Of a stretch of 45,819 bases of DNA, positions 18,143-26,940 are shown in pieces. The position numbers and the translations under genes are program-made. The stretch is taken from contig JABABM010000019.1 in NCBI GenBank assembly GCA_014238205.1, positions 336 to 46,154 on the forward strand, in the 5' to 3' direction. Under the pieces are notes generated by a model. It was not told where the DNA came from and did not search any database. It was given only the letters and a program-made list of their open reading frames with translations. How positions within the stretch are numbered: position 1 is the first letter of the stretch; every line of letters begins with the position of its first letter. Source of the DNA: Phycisphaerales bacterium. Lineage in GTDB: Bacteria > Planctomycetota > Phycisphaerae > Phycisphaerales > SM1A02.

Positions 18143-18151
18143 ATTCTAGCA
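18143..18151 (-). promoter_or_regulatory. Candidate extended -10 promoter of the 152-residue hypothetical gene
   Basis: On the minus strand TGC-TAGAAT matches the extended -10 form TGN-TATAAT with one mismatch in the hexamer. A start site about 7 bp on would leave a leader of about 20-25 bases containing the GGAG ribosome binding site. No -35 box is evident, as expected for extended -10 promoters. Confidence 0.4.
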
Positions 18152-18200
18152 GACAAGGCCTCGGATCGCCCCGCGACTGTCCACGAAGCCATCTCCCCGC

Positions 18201-18206
18201 TAGTCT
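18201..18206 (+). promoter_or_regulatory. Candidate -10 element of the response regulator gene
   Basis: TAGTCT ends 9 bp before the ATG at 18216, and no Shine-Dalgarno sequence is present, which fits a leaderless or nearly leaderless transcript. Confidence 0.3.
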
Positions 18207-18215
18207 GTAGATCCC

Positions 18216-18782
18216 ATGCCCGAACTCGATCCAAGTCACGAGGCCTCGCCGAACATCGACCTGAAGGGTGCATCCATCCTGATTGTCGATGACAACCTGC
18301 AGAATCTCGAGTTGATGCAGGCCTACCTCGAGGAACTGGAATGTTCCATATCGACTGCAGCGGATGGCGTTGAAGCAATAGAGGCCATCGAGAGCAGTCA
18401 TCCCGACCTGGTTCTTCTTGACGTGATGATGCCGAGAATGTCAGGTTTCGAGGTTTGCCAGAAGGTCAAGTCACAACCCTCCACGAGGGACATCATCATC
18501 ATCATGGTGACGGCATTGAACGAGGTAGGAGATTTCGAACGAGCACTTGAATGTGGTACCAACGATTTTCTTGCCAAGCCGGTCAACAAGCTCGAACTCC
18601 TTACGCGTGTTCGATCGCTCCTGGAACTGGGCCTTCTGAAACGTCGTTATGACCAACTGGGACTCGAGCCGCCCGCCCCGGCTCCGGATGCCCGGCAATT
18701 CATGGATGAGGGCGATTCCATGCTTCCACCTCCGGAAGAGGATGGCCTGCTTGGCCAACCTCCCGAGGCACCGCGTTTCTGA
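18216..18782 (+). CDS. Stand-alone response regulator (receiver domain)
   Basis: A 188-residue protein with one CheY-like receiver domain (about residues 19-140) and a Pro-rich acidic tail without an output domain. The phosphorylation residues are present: D25/D26 in ILIVDDN, the acceptor D69 in LVLLDVMMPRMSG, T99 in MVTA and K121 in LAKP. The sequence resembles the receiver domains of PleD-type and hybrid-kinase proteins. No kinase gene is adjacent, so its partner is elsewhere. The ATG at 18216 has no Shine-Dalgarno sequence but has a TAGTCT hexamer 9 bp upstream. Confidence 0.93.
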   Translation: MPELDPSHEASPNIDLKGASILIVDDNLQNLELMQAYLEELECSISTAADGVEAIEAIESSHPDLVLLDVMMPRMSGFEVCQKVKSQPSTRDIIIIMVTALNEVGDFERALECGTNDFLAKPVNKLELLTRVRSLLELGLLKRRYDQLGLEPPAPAPDARQFMDEGDSMLPPPEEDGLLGQPPEAPRF

Positions 18783-18850
18783 TCGACAAACCTGTTTGCT
18801 CCGGATCCCAGTGGTTTCAGGCGTTGTCGTGTTCGAAATCAATTAGATAC

Positions 18851-18891
18851 GCCCGGTGTCCCACCAGGACCGCATGGGCCATGCACCGGGC
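18851..18891. terminator. GC-rich inverted repeat between convergent genes
   Basis: GCCCGGTG (18851-18858) pairs with CACCGGGC (18884-18891) around a 25-base loop that has its own CCCA/TGGG pairing. It sits in the 137-bp gap between the convergent response regulator and the 65-residue gene. There is no T run on either side, so an intrinsic terminator is possible but not typical. A smaller repeat, ATCAA/TTGAT, follows at 18894-18909. Confidence 0.35.
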
Positions 18892-18919
18892 GCATCAATA
18901 TTCGTTGATTCAGTGAAAC

Positions 18920-19117
18920 TCAGGCTGCGGATCTACGGGTGACGATCGCTGCAGTTTCATCTGTTCGCAGCCAGCTCGTCCCACGCGGTTCAATGGTCAC
19001 CTGAAGGTGATCAAGGTAGCGCTGCAACTCTCCATTCTCAAAGTCGTCGAGCCAACTGAGATCGGCGCTGGGGTTGATTTCGGTGATCCCGTTGATGAGT
19101 TGTTTTTTGGTAAGCAC
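18920..19117 (-). CDS. Small hypothetical protein, 65 residues
   Basis: A short acidic protein starting at a GTG (LTKKQLINGITEINPSADLS, then WLDDFENGELQRYLDHLQ). The helical first half and the Trp/Arg-containing tail have the look of a real, conserved small protein, and AGGAG lies at proper distance before the GTG on the minus strand. The open frame runs on to 19441, but that extension has no coding character and overlaps the CRTAC1 gene antisense region. Family not recognised. It follows the CRTAC1 gene on the same strand after 239 bp, in which I see only a G7/C6 pairing (19241-19267) and no clear promoter. Confidence 0.65.
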   Translation of the reverse strand: MLTKKQLINGITEINPSADLSWLDDFENGELQRYLDHLQVTIEPRGTSWLRTDETAAIVTRRSAA

Positions 19118-19356
19118 GATGTTCTCCTCGTTTCCTTGTTGCCGTGCTTCATGTTTCGGTTCACTTCGCCCGTGGCATCCAACCAATAACGGGACCGGAC
19201 GCTGCTCCTGGGAAGGGATCGAAGCTTGAGGCCACCATCCGGGGGGGAGGATCTCACGATGCCCCCCATATCTGGTGGTCGAGAAAATCATCGATACTTC
19301 GCCGAGAGCCTTCTCGCGATGTTCTCGGACGTGGCCCAGGAAGACTCTGGATGCGA

Positions 19357-21066
19357 TCAGGGGGAGCCCTCGCCCTGCCTGAGCGTCCGGGTGCTGCCAG
19401 CTGGAAATGGCCCGTATCGCTCTTGTGAGCCGTCCACCCATTGCACGAGCACCTGTTCTACCCTGGAGGAGGTGCCGAGCCCGAGGTGGACTCGGGGGTC
19501 ATTCGCTGCCAGGTAGCTGTAGCTGGTCAGGACGGGGCGTGTGAGGCGGCGGGAACCCACCGTGGCGGTCACTCTCGCCCCGATCGCATCTCTTCCATTG
19601 GCATCCAGGAGGCGAAGCGTCACCCAGTGGCCATTGCCTGGTGAAATGTTCCGAAGCACCGTGGCCTTGGCATCCCTGTTGACCACGACGATGTCGATGC
19701 GTCCATCGTCATCAAGGTCGCCGAAGGCCGCAGCTCGCGATGTCAACTTGATCGGTTTCGCCACGCCACCACGTGGCTTGATCTCGCTGAAACGGCCATC
19801 AGGTGATCCTGCCAGGAGCATGTTTTCCTGTGCATACGGATCGCTGTGTTCGTCCACCGGATCGCGGAGCACGGCCCCATTGGCCTCGAAGAGATCCAGC
19901 CACCCGTCGTTGTCGAAGTCGAGCCATGCCATGCCGAAACGAGTGAATCGCTTGGTCGCGGTCTTCAGGCCCGACATGGCCGTTGCATCGACGAAATAGG
20001 AACCCTCGTTCCGGAAGAAGGAGTCGGATTCACCAGAGAGGTTGCATACGAGCAGGTCGATGTCACCGTCATTGTCGATGTCGGTGGTCGTTACTCCCAT
20101 ACCCGCCTTTTCCTTGCCCTCATCGTCGAGGGCGCACCCGGCGAGCAGACCCATTTCCTCAAATGTACCGTCGCCCTTGTTATGCCAGAGCATGTCCTGC
20201 ATGCCATCATTCGCGATGAAGATGTCCGTCCACCCATCATCATCGAAGTCAGCGCAGGCGATGCCAAGCCCGTTGCCCATCTTGGCATCGATCCCGGCCT
20301 TGGTGGTCACGTCTTCGAATCGTCCATTCCCAAGATTGTGAAGCAGTACATCCCTGGCGGGTGCCGCATAGTTCTTCGGAGAACAGTAGTCCTGTCCGGT
20401 GGATCCAAAGCAGTCGATCTCCGTTTCCACGGACCATGTAACGTAGTTCGTCACATAGAGGTCCAGCCAGCCATCCTCGTCGTAGTCGAGGAACGCCGCG
20501 CTGGCACCCCATCCGGGATGATTCGTTCCGGACGTCACTGATACATCCACGAACTGGCCGTTCCCATCGTTGCGAAGCAGCGTATTGGCCCCGACATTCG
20601 TTACGTAGAGATCCAGGTCTCCGTCGTTGTCGTAGTCCCCGGTGGCGACGCCTTGCCCATACCCCCGGTCATCGGCACCGCTTCCCTCCGAGATGTCAAC
20701 AAAGGTCCAGTCCCCATCATTGCGAAAGAGCTGATTGCCGATCTCGTTGGCAGGGGGGATTTGAAGCGCCCTCTCGATCTGGCCGCCCTGGACGAAGTAG
20801 AGATCGAGATCCTCGTCTCCATCGATGTCGAGGAGGGCGACGCCTCCCCCGATGATTTCGGGCATCAGGAAACGACTCTCGTGCCCGCTCTTCCACATGA
20901 AGTCGACACCGGCTGGACCAGACACATCCTCGAACCAGGGTGCCGCCGGATCAGCGGCGCTGGCTGCTGGTTGATCGCGGTTCGACCCGGTGTCACCGCC
21001 ACCACACCCGACAGGCAGGGTGCCCGCGAGCAGCAGCAGGAGTCCACGGTGTCGCCATCTCCTCAT
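19357..21066 (-). CDS. CRTAC1-type FG-GAP/ASPIC-UnbV lipoprotein
   Basis: A 569-residue exported protein. The N-terminus is a short basic, Leu-rich signal ending in PVGC at C21, an imperfect lipobox, so it is probably a lipoprotein. Residues about 40-480 contain repeated FG-GAP/VCBS units with calcium-loop patterns such as DIDGDEDLDLYF, DYDNDGDLDLYV and DLDDDGRIDIVV, expected to form a beta-propeller. The last 90 residues are an ASPIC/UnbV domain (GNGHWVTLRLLDANGRDAIG). The ATG overlaps the TPR lipoprotein stop as ATGA, so both are made together. Proteins of this family occur in many planctomycetes and acidobacteria; the ligand is unknown. Confidence 0.9.
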   Translation of the reverse strand: MRRWRHRGLLLLLAGTLPVGCGGGDTGSNRDQPAASAADPAAPWFEDVSGPAGVDFMWKSGHESRFLMPEIIGGGVALLDIDGDEDLDLYFVQGGQIERALQIPPANEIGNQLFRNDGDWTFVDISEGSGADDRGYGQGVATGDYDNDGDLDLYVTNVGANTLLRNDGNGQFVDVSVTSGTNHPGWGASAAFLDYDEDGWLDLYVTNYVTWSVETEIDCFGSTGQDYCSPKNYAAPARDVLLHNLGNGRFEDVTTKAGIDAKMGNGLGIACADFDDDGWTDIFIANDGMQDMLWHNKGDGTFEEMGLLAGCALDDEGKEKAGMGVTTTDIDNDGDIDLLVCNLSGESDSFFRNEGSYFVDATAMSGLKTATKRFTRFGMAWLDFDNDGWLDLFEANGAVLRDPVDEHSDPYAQENMLLAGSPDGRFSEIKPRGGVAKPIKLTSRAAAFGDLDDDGRIDIVVVNRDAKATVLRNISPGNGHWVTLRLLDANGRDAIGARVTATVGSRRLTRPVLTSYSYLAANDPRVHLGLGTSSRVEQVLVQWVDGSQERYGPFPAGSTRTLRQGEGSP

Positions 21067-22490
21067 GGTTTGCCACCTTGTTCCCGGGAGTGCTGGAGGA
21101 TTCGTTGCTTGACCAGTTGGGCCAGTTTCTGGACCTGCGGATCGTCCGGTGCACGAGCAAGTCCTTCCTGGATGGTTTCCGCAGCGCTTACAAGGTCATT
21201 GCGAAGCAGGTGGATGTCCGCAAGCCCGGCCCAGCAGATGCCACGGTTTCGATCGAGTTCGAGCACACGCATGTACTGCCCCTGTGCTTCATCGAATCGA
21301 CCTGTTCGAGTCAGTACGTGCGCGTACATGAGCCGTGACTCGGGATCCTGGATCCCGTATTCGAAGGCACGGTCCATCGCCGTTGCGGCAGGAAAGATAT
21401 TGTCGTCCGCTAGGGCAAGCCTGGCGAACTGGAGATGTGCTTCGCCCATCTTCGGGTTCAGCTCCACGGCACGGGCCGCGTGACGCCTGGCCAAGGTCAT
21501 GTTCTTGAGAACCTGGTACCTGATGGAGAGGTTCAAGTGGGTCGGAGCGTACATGTCATCGACTCGAAGTGCCCGCTTCAATGTTCGCACAGCCTGTTCA
21601 TTCTGTCCTTGCAGTGCCTGGATCTGGCTGATCCGATGCAGCAGAGGCAGGTCATCGGGCTTCTGCTCCATTGTCGTGCGTGCCTTCTCGAGAGCCTCGC
21701 GGTAGGCGCCGGATTGTATGAGTCGGTCGACGTGATCGATCCTCGCTTCGTAACTTGCCCCGGCATTGATGATCGTATCCTGCCATGGGTCGTTGAAGCG
21801 TGGGGGGTCGCCCTGCACCTTCGCCAGGAGCATGGCGGCCTCGTCTTCTCTTCCAAGCCGTCGATAGGACTGCCCGAGGAGGAAGTCCAGGTACGAGTTG
21901 GAGAGCTGCTGCCGCAGGCTCTCAAGCACCCTTGCCGCATCAGCAGGCCTCCCATCGGCCAGGGCGGCACGTGCAAGTCCAGTTCTCGCGGCCGGGTCCT
22001 GGCTCGAAATCTTCAGCGTTTCATTGAAGGCTTTGATTGCATCGTTGATCCGTCCGGACTCCAGGTGGATGTAGCCGGCCTTCCAGATCGCAGGTACGTA
22101 GCTGGGAGCAAGGCTCCGGACCTCTTGGAGTGCCTTCAGCGCCTCCTCGGGATTTCCGGCGCGATCGTGGATAAGGGCGAGTCCGTACCAGGCGCGTGCC
22201 GCATCCGGGTCGAGATCAAGTATCTGCTGGTAGGTCAACATGGCCTCGTTTGGAAGATCATTGCCGTGGTAGGTGATCGCCAGTTGCAGTCGGGCAGGAG
22301 GGACGTTGGGTTTGGCATGAACCTGCTCGATCGATGCCTGGACGGCCACCTGGACTCCTGGCTCAAGCACCTCGTACCCCATGGAGGGTTCCGGTGGAGA
22401 GGGGGGCTGGACAGGATCGCTGCAGCCGCTGATCGCGGGGACCGCAACCAGTCCACAAATCCAAAAGAGCAGGAGGTGTTGCCTGTACAT
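21063..22490 (-). CDS. TPR-repeat lipoprotein
   Basis: A 475-residue protein with a lipoprotein signal (lipobox ISGC, C23) and at least nine tetratricopeptide repeats filling the mature part, for example ARAWYGLALIHDRAGNPEEA, PARTGLARAALADGRPADAA and CWAGLADIHLLRNDLVSAA. TPR solenoids bind protein partners; the translationally coupled CRTAC1 lipoprotein is the obvious candidate. The frame could start at 22529, but the signal peptide begins at the ATG at 22490, which has a TATCAT hexamer 8 bp upstream. An AGGAG lies only 2 bp before this ATG, too close to act, which favours a leaderless start. Confidence 0.88.
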   Translation of the reverse strand: MYRQHLLLFWICGLVAVPAISGCSDPVQPPSPPEPSMGYEVLEPGVQVAVQASIEQVHAKPNVPPARLQLAITYHGNDLPNEAMLTYQQILDLDPDAARAWYGLALIHDRAGNPEEALKALQEVRSLAPSYVPAIWKAGYIHLESGRINDAIKAFNETLKISSQDPAARTGLARAALADGRPADAARVLESLRQQLSNSYLDFLLGQSYRRLGREDEAAMLLAKVQGDPPRFNDPWQDTIINAGASYEARIDHVDRLIQSGAYREALEKARTTMEQKPDDLPLLHRISQIQALQGQNEQAVRTLKRALRVDDMYAPTHLNLSIRYQVLKNMTLARRHAARAVELNPKMGEAHLQFARLALADDNIFPAATAMDRAFEYGIQDPESRLMYAHVLTRTGRFDEAQGQYMRVLELDRNRGICWAGLADIHLLRNDLVSAAETIQEGLARAPDDPQVQKLAQLVKQRILQHSREQGGKP

Positions 22491-22498
22491 CACTCCTG

Positions 22499-22504
22499 AT
22501 GATA
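22499..22504 (-). promoter_or_regulatory. Candidate -10 element of the TPR lipoprotein unit
   Basis: TATCAT on the minus strand, one mismatch from TATAAT, ends 8 bp before the ATG at 22490. With the oppositely oriented TAGAAT at 22515-22520 it makes a divergent promoter pair in a 37-bp gap. Confidence 0.45.
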
Positions 22505-22514
22505 CCTCACGCTC

Positions 22515-22520
22515 TAGAAT
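22515..22520 (+). promoter_or_regulatory. Candidate -10 element of a leaderless amidase transcript
   Basis: TAGAAT, one mismatch from TATAAT, is followed by 7 bases and then the ATG at 22528. Transcription would start at or within a base of the start codon. No Shine-Dalgarno sequence is present. Confidence 0.5.
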
Positions 22521-22527
22521 GTCCATC

Positions 22528-23514
22528 ATGGCTGACAGATATCATGCCGCGGCCTGCCAGACGGACTTTCCCTGCCCTCGGCAGCGATCCGAAATAGGTG
22601 ATCGTGTTGACCGGATGCTGGCCATGGCCGAGCAGACGATCATCGGCTATGAACCCTTCTTTGATGTCCGGCTCCTGGTATTTCCGGAGTTTGCTCATGC
22701 AGCGCCGATCCATGACTCGGTCGAGTCATTGCGTCGTGATCTGGCCATCGAGGTGCCCAACGAACACATCAGGGCCTATGAGCGAATCTGCTCGAAGTAC
22801 GGGTGCTGGATCCAGACAGGCACCTTCCTCGAAGCATGCCCCGGGCGCGAAGACGTGTTGTTCAATACGACCGTACTCGTGGGACCATCCGGTATTGAAT
22901 CGATCTACCGCAAGGTCAATCCCTGGATTCCCTGGGAAGTGCATGCTTCACCACATGACCTTGATCCCCACGGCGATCATTTTCCGGTCGCGGATACGGA
23001 GATCGGCAGGATCGGAACGGCGATCTGTTACGACTGGCTGTTCCCCGAAGCCATACGCCAACTGGTCTTCAATGGGGCGGAGATCCTCTGTCGTGTATCC
23101 GCCTACATGGACCCATGGGGATCGACGCCACCCATGGACTGGTGGACCATGATCAACAGGACTCGAGCCCTGGAGAACACTGCATGCGTCGTTGCCTCGA
23201 ATCAGGGTGCGACGATGGCCAACTATCCGCCATTCAGCTGGCCTGGTTCAAGCATGATTGTTGATCACGATGGCAGGGTGCTTGCACAGGCCGAGGCAGG
23301 TCCAGGCGAGCGTGTCGTCGTGGCACCAATCGACCTGGCTGGACTTCGTGCCGAGCGTGAACGCCGGCTTGGACACGACACTCGATCCCACCTGCGGACC
23401 GAGGCCTATTCGTATCTCAATGAACAGCGATTTCCACCAACACAGTCGCATCCGATATCGGTCGAGTCCTTGCGTGAACGCATCCTGTCCTCGCGGGGAG
23501 GTGATCAGGGTTGA
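22528..23514 (+). CDS. Nitrilase-superfamily amidase
   Basis: A 328-residue carbon-nitrogen hydrolase with the full Glu-Lys-Cys triad: E54 (VFPEFAH), K129 (YRKVNPW) and C167 (GTAICYDW). The superfamily cleaves amides, nitriles or carbamoyl compounds. YRKVNPWIPWE and GAEILCRVSAYMDP resemble the aliphatic amidase/formamidase branch more than carbamoylputrescine amidases, but the substrate cannot be told. No signal peptide, so cytoplasmic. ATG 22528 is preferred over 22519 because a TAGAAT hexamer lies 7 bp upstream; 22519 overlaps that hexamer. It overlaps the next gene by 1 bp, an odd pairing of a cytoplasmic enzyme with an exported TPR/FG-GAP lipoprotein. Confidence 0.88.
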   Translation: MADRYHAAACQTDFPCPRQRSEIGDRVDRMLAMAEQTIIGYEPFFDVRLLVFPEFAHAAPIHDSVESLRRDLAIEVPNEHIRAYERICSKYGCWIQTGTFLEACPGREDVLFNTTVLVGPSGIESIYRKVNPWIPWEVHASPHDLDPHGDHFPVADTEIGRIGTAICYDWLFPEAIRQLVFNGAEILCRVSAYMDPWGSTPPMDWWTMINRTRALENTACVVASNQGATMANYPPFSWPGSSMIVDHDGRVLAQAEAGPGERVVVAPIDLAGLRAERERRLGHDTRSHLRTEAYSYLNEQRFPPTQSHPISVESLRERILSSRGGDQG

Positions 23515-26500
23515 TGTTGCTCCGTGTCGTGACATGCCTCGTGCTGTTGGCCCTGGTTGGTTGTGACCGCCCGACATCCACACCATCGCCGGCTCAGATC
23601 GAAGCCAACAACAGGGGCGTGGCCCTGATGGGCAACTTCAACTATGCCGAGGCCTTCGACGTCTTTGATTCAATTGTCAAGGCGAACCCCGAGTTGACGG
23701 AGGTCGCGATCAACCGGGAAATCGCGAGACTCAACCGGCAGCAGGAACACGATGACGTGGTGGCGTTGGCGACCCTCGAAGACATTGCGGATCGAACTGG
23801 AAACCTTCAGGCTACCTACCTGGCCGGCCTGCTCTACATGTACCTGGGCGAACCTGTACGGGCGAAGATGAACTTCGAGATCGTCGTCAAGTTCGACCCC
23901 GCAGATGCATATGCCGCGTACTACCTTGCCCAGGTCAGCATGCAGGAGGGGGACTACGAGGAGGCGCTCAATGGGTTTGAACGTGCAATGGAACTCGATC
24001 CATACCTCAGGAGCGCACTGTATGGAGGGAGCCAGTCGGCGAGACGGACTGGTGACACGGAGCGATCGAACGAACTGCTGGAGCAGTTCCAGCGATTGGA
24101 GGACAATCCACGGGCAACCCTGGCAGAGATCAAGTACACCAGGATGGGCCCCAAGGCCATGGCCATGGTCATTGGCGATGCGACATCTTCCCAACCCGGA
24201 GCAATGCCTGCAGGTCCTCTCTTCGATCCCGTGAGGAAGGTCCCATCGGTAGTGCAATTCGACCAGGAGGCATCCATCACGGCCATCGACATTGATGTCG
24301 ATGGCGACGTCGATGTATTCGCAACCGGTGCATCCCCTTCCTCATCCGGGGTGTTGTTCCTGAACTCCGGTGGAACCCTGTCGAAGTCATCGGGGCATCC
24401 ACTTGAGCAGGTGGACGGACTCAGGTCGGTGCTCTGGGGCGATGTCAATGAGGATGGCACGATCGATGCCTATCTCTGCAGGAAGGGTGTCAACGAGTTG
24501 TGGTTGCAGTCCTCCGAAGGCACCTGGACACAGGCCGAGGATCCGGTCGTTGGAGGAGCGAGCCTCGACACGGTTGATGGCGCCCTGTTTGACGCTGATC
24601 ACGATGGTGACCTGGACATCTTCTGCGTCAACAATGACGGCCCCAACGAGTTGATCAACAACAACCGCGATGGAAGTTTCAGGGCTCTGGCGGCAGAGGC
24701 GGGGCTTGCCGGTAATGGTGTTTCGTCAAGGCAGGTCCTCGTGGCGGACCTGGATCACGATCGAGATGTAGATCTGGTCGTGATCAACAATGAACCTCCA
24801 AACGAGGTCTACGTGAATGATCGACTGTGGAACTGGCATGTCGCGGGCCCGGGCTTCGATGATTTTCGCGCAGCTGACATTGATGCGGCTGTTGCAGGTG
24901 ACATCGATGGGGATGGACGGCTTTCGATCTGCGCCAGCGGCAGTGACGGGACACGCTGGTGGTCGGAGTTGGACGGGGCATGGACTCCAGGGCCACTGCA
25001 TTCAGGGGTGGGGGGCGGAAGCAACTCGAGACTTGCCTTGACGGACATGACGGGTGATGGACACCTGGACATTGTTGCGTCTGCAGTTGAAGGTTGGTCG
25101 GTCCTTGGTGCTTCACTTGAAACCACGCCGCTTTGGGAAGCCCCAGGGCGTGCGATTGCCTGGGCTCCGGTCCTCCTTGAACCCGACAGGGGGCCGGCGA
25201 TTGTCGACCTTGTGGAAGACGGTCTTCGTGTACACGGGGCCGGGACCGGTCGATACCCCTTTGTCACCATGACCTTCTCTGGACGAACCGAGACCGGTGA
25301 CTCGATGCGAAGCAACGGATCTGGGATCGGGACACGAGTCGCTGCCCGGGTCGGTTCCCGGTGGACGATCACGGGAACACTTCGGGCAGATTCAGGTCCA
25401 GGGCAGAGCTTGCAGCCGATCTGGGTCGGTCTCGGTCCTGCTGAGAAGATCGACTTCATCGCGATCGACTGGTCCGATGGTGTCTTCCAGACTGAACTGG
25501 ATCTCGACGCCGATGGTCCTCACGCGATCGTTGAGACCCAGCGACAACTCTCCAGTTGTCCAGTCATCTTTGCGTGGAACGGCACATCGACCAGTTTTGT
25601 AAGCGACTGTCTTGGAGTGGGGGGCGTTGGTTTCAGAACTGGAAGGGATACGGTGGCCACATCGAGGCCTTGGGAGCGATTCCTCCTGCCCGAGGGCAGC
25701 ATTGTTCCACGTGAGGGGGCCTACGAGTTGATCCTGGCCGAGCCCATGGAGGAAACCTGTTACCTGGATGCGGCATCACTGGTGACATGGGACCTTCCCC
25801 CGGGCTGGTCCATGGCGGTGGATGAGCGGATGGGGACAGGTCTGCCTGCACCAACCGGCACTCCATTCTTCTATCGACGGAGCATTGATCCCGTACGTGT
25901 CCTGGCAGCCGGGCAGGATGTGACTACAGAAAGCCTGTACGCCGATGGGACGCCCGTAGATCCAGGCGAACTGGATGGCAGGTTCATCGGCAGGGTCATG
26001 GAACCACACGAGTTGGTGATCGAGTTTGAAGAGCCGATCGAAACGGGTAGCCAGTCACCATTTCTCCTGATCGATGGCTGGGTCGAGTATCCCTACTCCC
26101 AGACGATGTTTGCAGCATGGCAGGCGGGTGCCGGCTACGACCCTCCATCCTTGCTGGCTGAAGACCAGGCAGGCCAATGGCACATGATCCTCCCGAAGTT
26201 CGGGTACCCGGCAGGGATGCCCCGGCAGATGGTCATACCACTTGCAGGGTTGCCTGCAGATTGCCGTCGCTTGAAACTTGAAACACAGTTGCAGGTGTAC
26301 TGGGATCGTGTGCAACTTGCCTGGAGAGAACCCTGCCCCGAAGCAGGACGAACAGTGAACCTGCTCCAATCAGCGCTTGTTCTCGATGCGGGCTTTCCTG
26401 CCCGGGCGACGAGCAACTGGTTCAAGCCCGACTACGACTGGTCTCGCCGGACACCGCTGTGGGATACCCGTTCACACCCAGGGTATTACACGCGATTCGG

Positions 26501-26762
26501 AGAGGCAGCCGAACTTGTCCTCAAGGCGGATCGATCCGTTGCAATCTTCGGGACAGGTGAGGCGATCAGGCTTCGATATGCTCCTGAGCCTCATGCTCCC
26601 TTGAAGGGGTGGACTCGTCGACACATTCTGGACCTCCATGGCTGGTGCAAGGACATGGACATGGCGACGGCGGGGGGGGAAGAGGTCCTTCCCCTGCCCG
26701 GCGGAGAAGACATCAGCGGCCTCAATGGCAGGTACAACACCCGCTATCGATCAGGCTGGTAA
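23514..26762 (+). CDS. TPR plus FG-GAP lipoprotein (CRTAC1-related)
   Basis: A 1082-residue lipoprotein (lipobox LVGC, C17). Residues about 25-190 are TPRs (NNRGVALMGNFNYAEAFDVF, YYLAQVSMQEGDYEEALNGF). About 240-520 are FG-GAP/VCBS units (DIDVDGDVDVFA, DADHDGDLDIFC, DLDHDRDVDLVV). About 590-665 matches an ASPIC/UnbV-like domain (GTRVAARVGSRW, WVGLGPAEKIDFI). The last 400 residues start with CPVIFAWNGTSTSFVSDCLG and form a domain I cannot name, with Trp- and Tyr-rich strands. The ATG at 23514 overlaps the amidase stop by 1 bp and has AGGTGA 9 bp upstream; a TTG at 23511 is less likely. It unites in one chain the TPR and propeller parts that the divergent unit encodes as two lipoproteins. Confidence 0.87.
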   Translation: MLLRVVTCLVLLALVGCDRPTSTPSPAQIEANNRGVALMGNFNYAEAFDVFDSIVKANPELTEVAINREIARLNRQQEHDDVVALATLEDIADRTGNLQATYLAGLLYMYLGEPVRAKMNFEIVVKFDPADAYAAYYLAQVSMQEGDYEEALNGFERAMELDPYLRSALYGGSQSARRTGDTERSNELLEQFQRLEDNPRATLAEIKYTRMGPKAMAMVIGDATSSQPGAMPAGPLFDPVRKVPSVVQFDQEASITAIDIDVDGDVDVFATGASPSSSGVLFLNSGGTLSKSSGHPLEQVDGLRSVLWGDVNEDGTIDAYLCRKGVNELWLQSSEGTWTQAEDPVVGGASLDTVDGALFDADHDGDLDIFCVNNDGPNELINNNRDGSFRALAAEAGLAGNGVSSRQVLVADLDHDRDVDLVVINNEPPNEVYVNDRLWNWHVAGPGFDDFRAADIDAAVAGDIDGDGRLSICASGSDGTRWWSELDGAWTPGPLHSGVGGGSNSRLALTDMTGDGHLDIVASAVEGWSVLGASLETTPLWEAPGRAIAWAPVLLEPDRGPAIVDLVEDGLRVHGAGTGRYPFVTMTFSGRTETGDSMRSNGSGIGTRVAARVGSRWTITGTLRADSGPGQSLQPIWVGLGPAEKIDFIAIDWSDGVFQTELDLDADGPHAIVETQRQLSSCPVIFAWNGTSTSFVSDCLGVGGVGFRTGRDTVATSRPWERFLLPEGSIVPREGAYELILAEPMEETCYLDAASLVTWDLPPGWSMAVDERMGTGLPAPTGTPFFYRRSIDPVRVLAAGQDVTTESLYADGTPVDPGELDGRFIGRVMEPHELVIEFEEPIETGSQSPFLLIDGWVEYPYSQTMFAAWQAGAGYDPPSLLAEDQAGQWHMILPKFGYPAGMPRQMVIPLAGLPADCRRLKLETQLQVYWDRVQLAWREPCPEAGRTVNLLQSALVLDAGFPARATSNWFKPDYDWSRRTPLWDTRSHPGYYTRFGEAAELVLKADRSVAIFGTGEAIRLRYAPEPHAPLKGWTRRHILDLHGWCKDMDMATAGGEEVLPLPGGEDISGLNGRYNTRYRSGW

Positions 26763-26940
26763 GCAGGTTTCAAGTCCCTTTACGGTCCTCAAGGTGTTGG
26801 AAAGAGGCAACTTCCAGCATTCTGATGTGCCATGCACATTGGAAGGTGACTAGAGTGCTCGATGCAGGATTTCACCCTTTCCCGGGCATCCCGGAGAGGG
26901 AAGGATGCCGATGTAGGAGTACCTGCTGGAGGATTCCAAG

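Noticed and set aside
19118..19356. Possible riboswitch in the leader of the 65-residue gene
   Set aside because: Only a G7/C6 pairing was found; no conserved aptamer pattern could be recognised.
18920..19441. Extended 173-codon frame over the 65-residue gene
   Set aside because: The part before 19117 lacks coding composition and crosses the 3' end of the CRTAC1 gene; a GTG with a strong ribosome binding site marks the real start.
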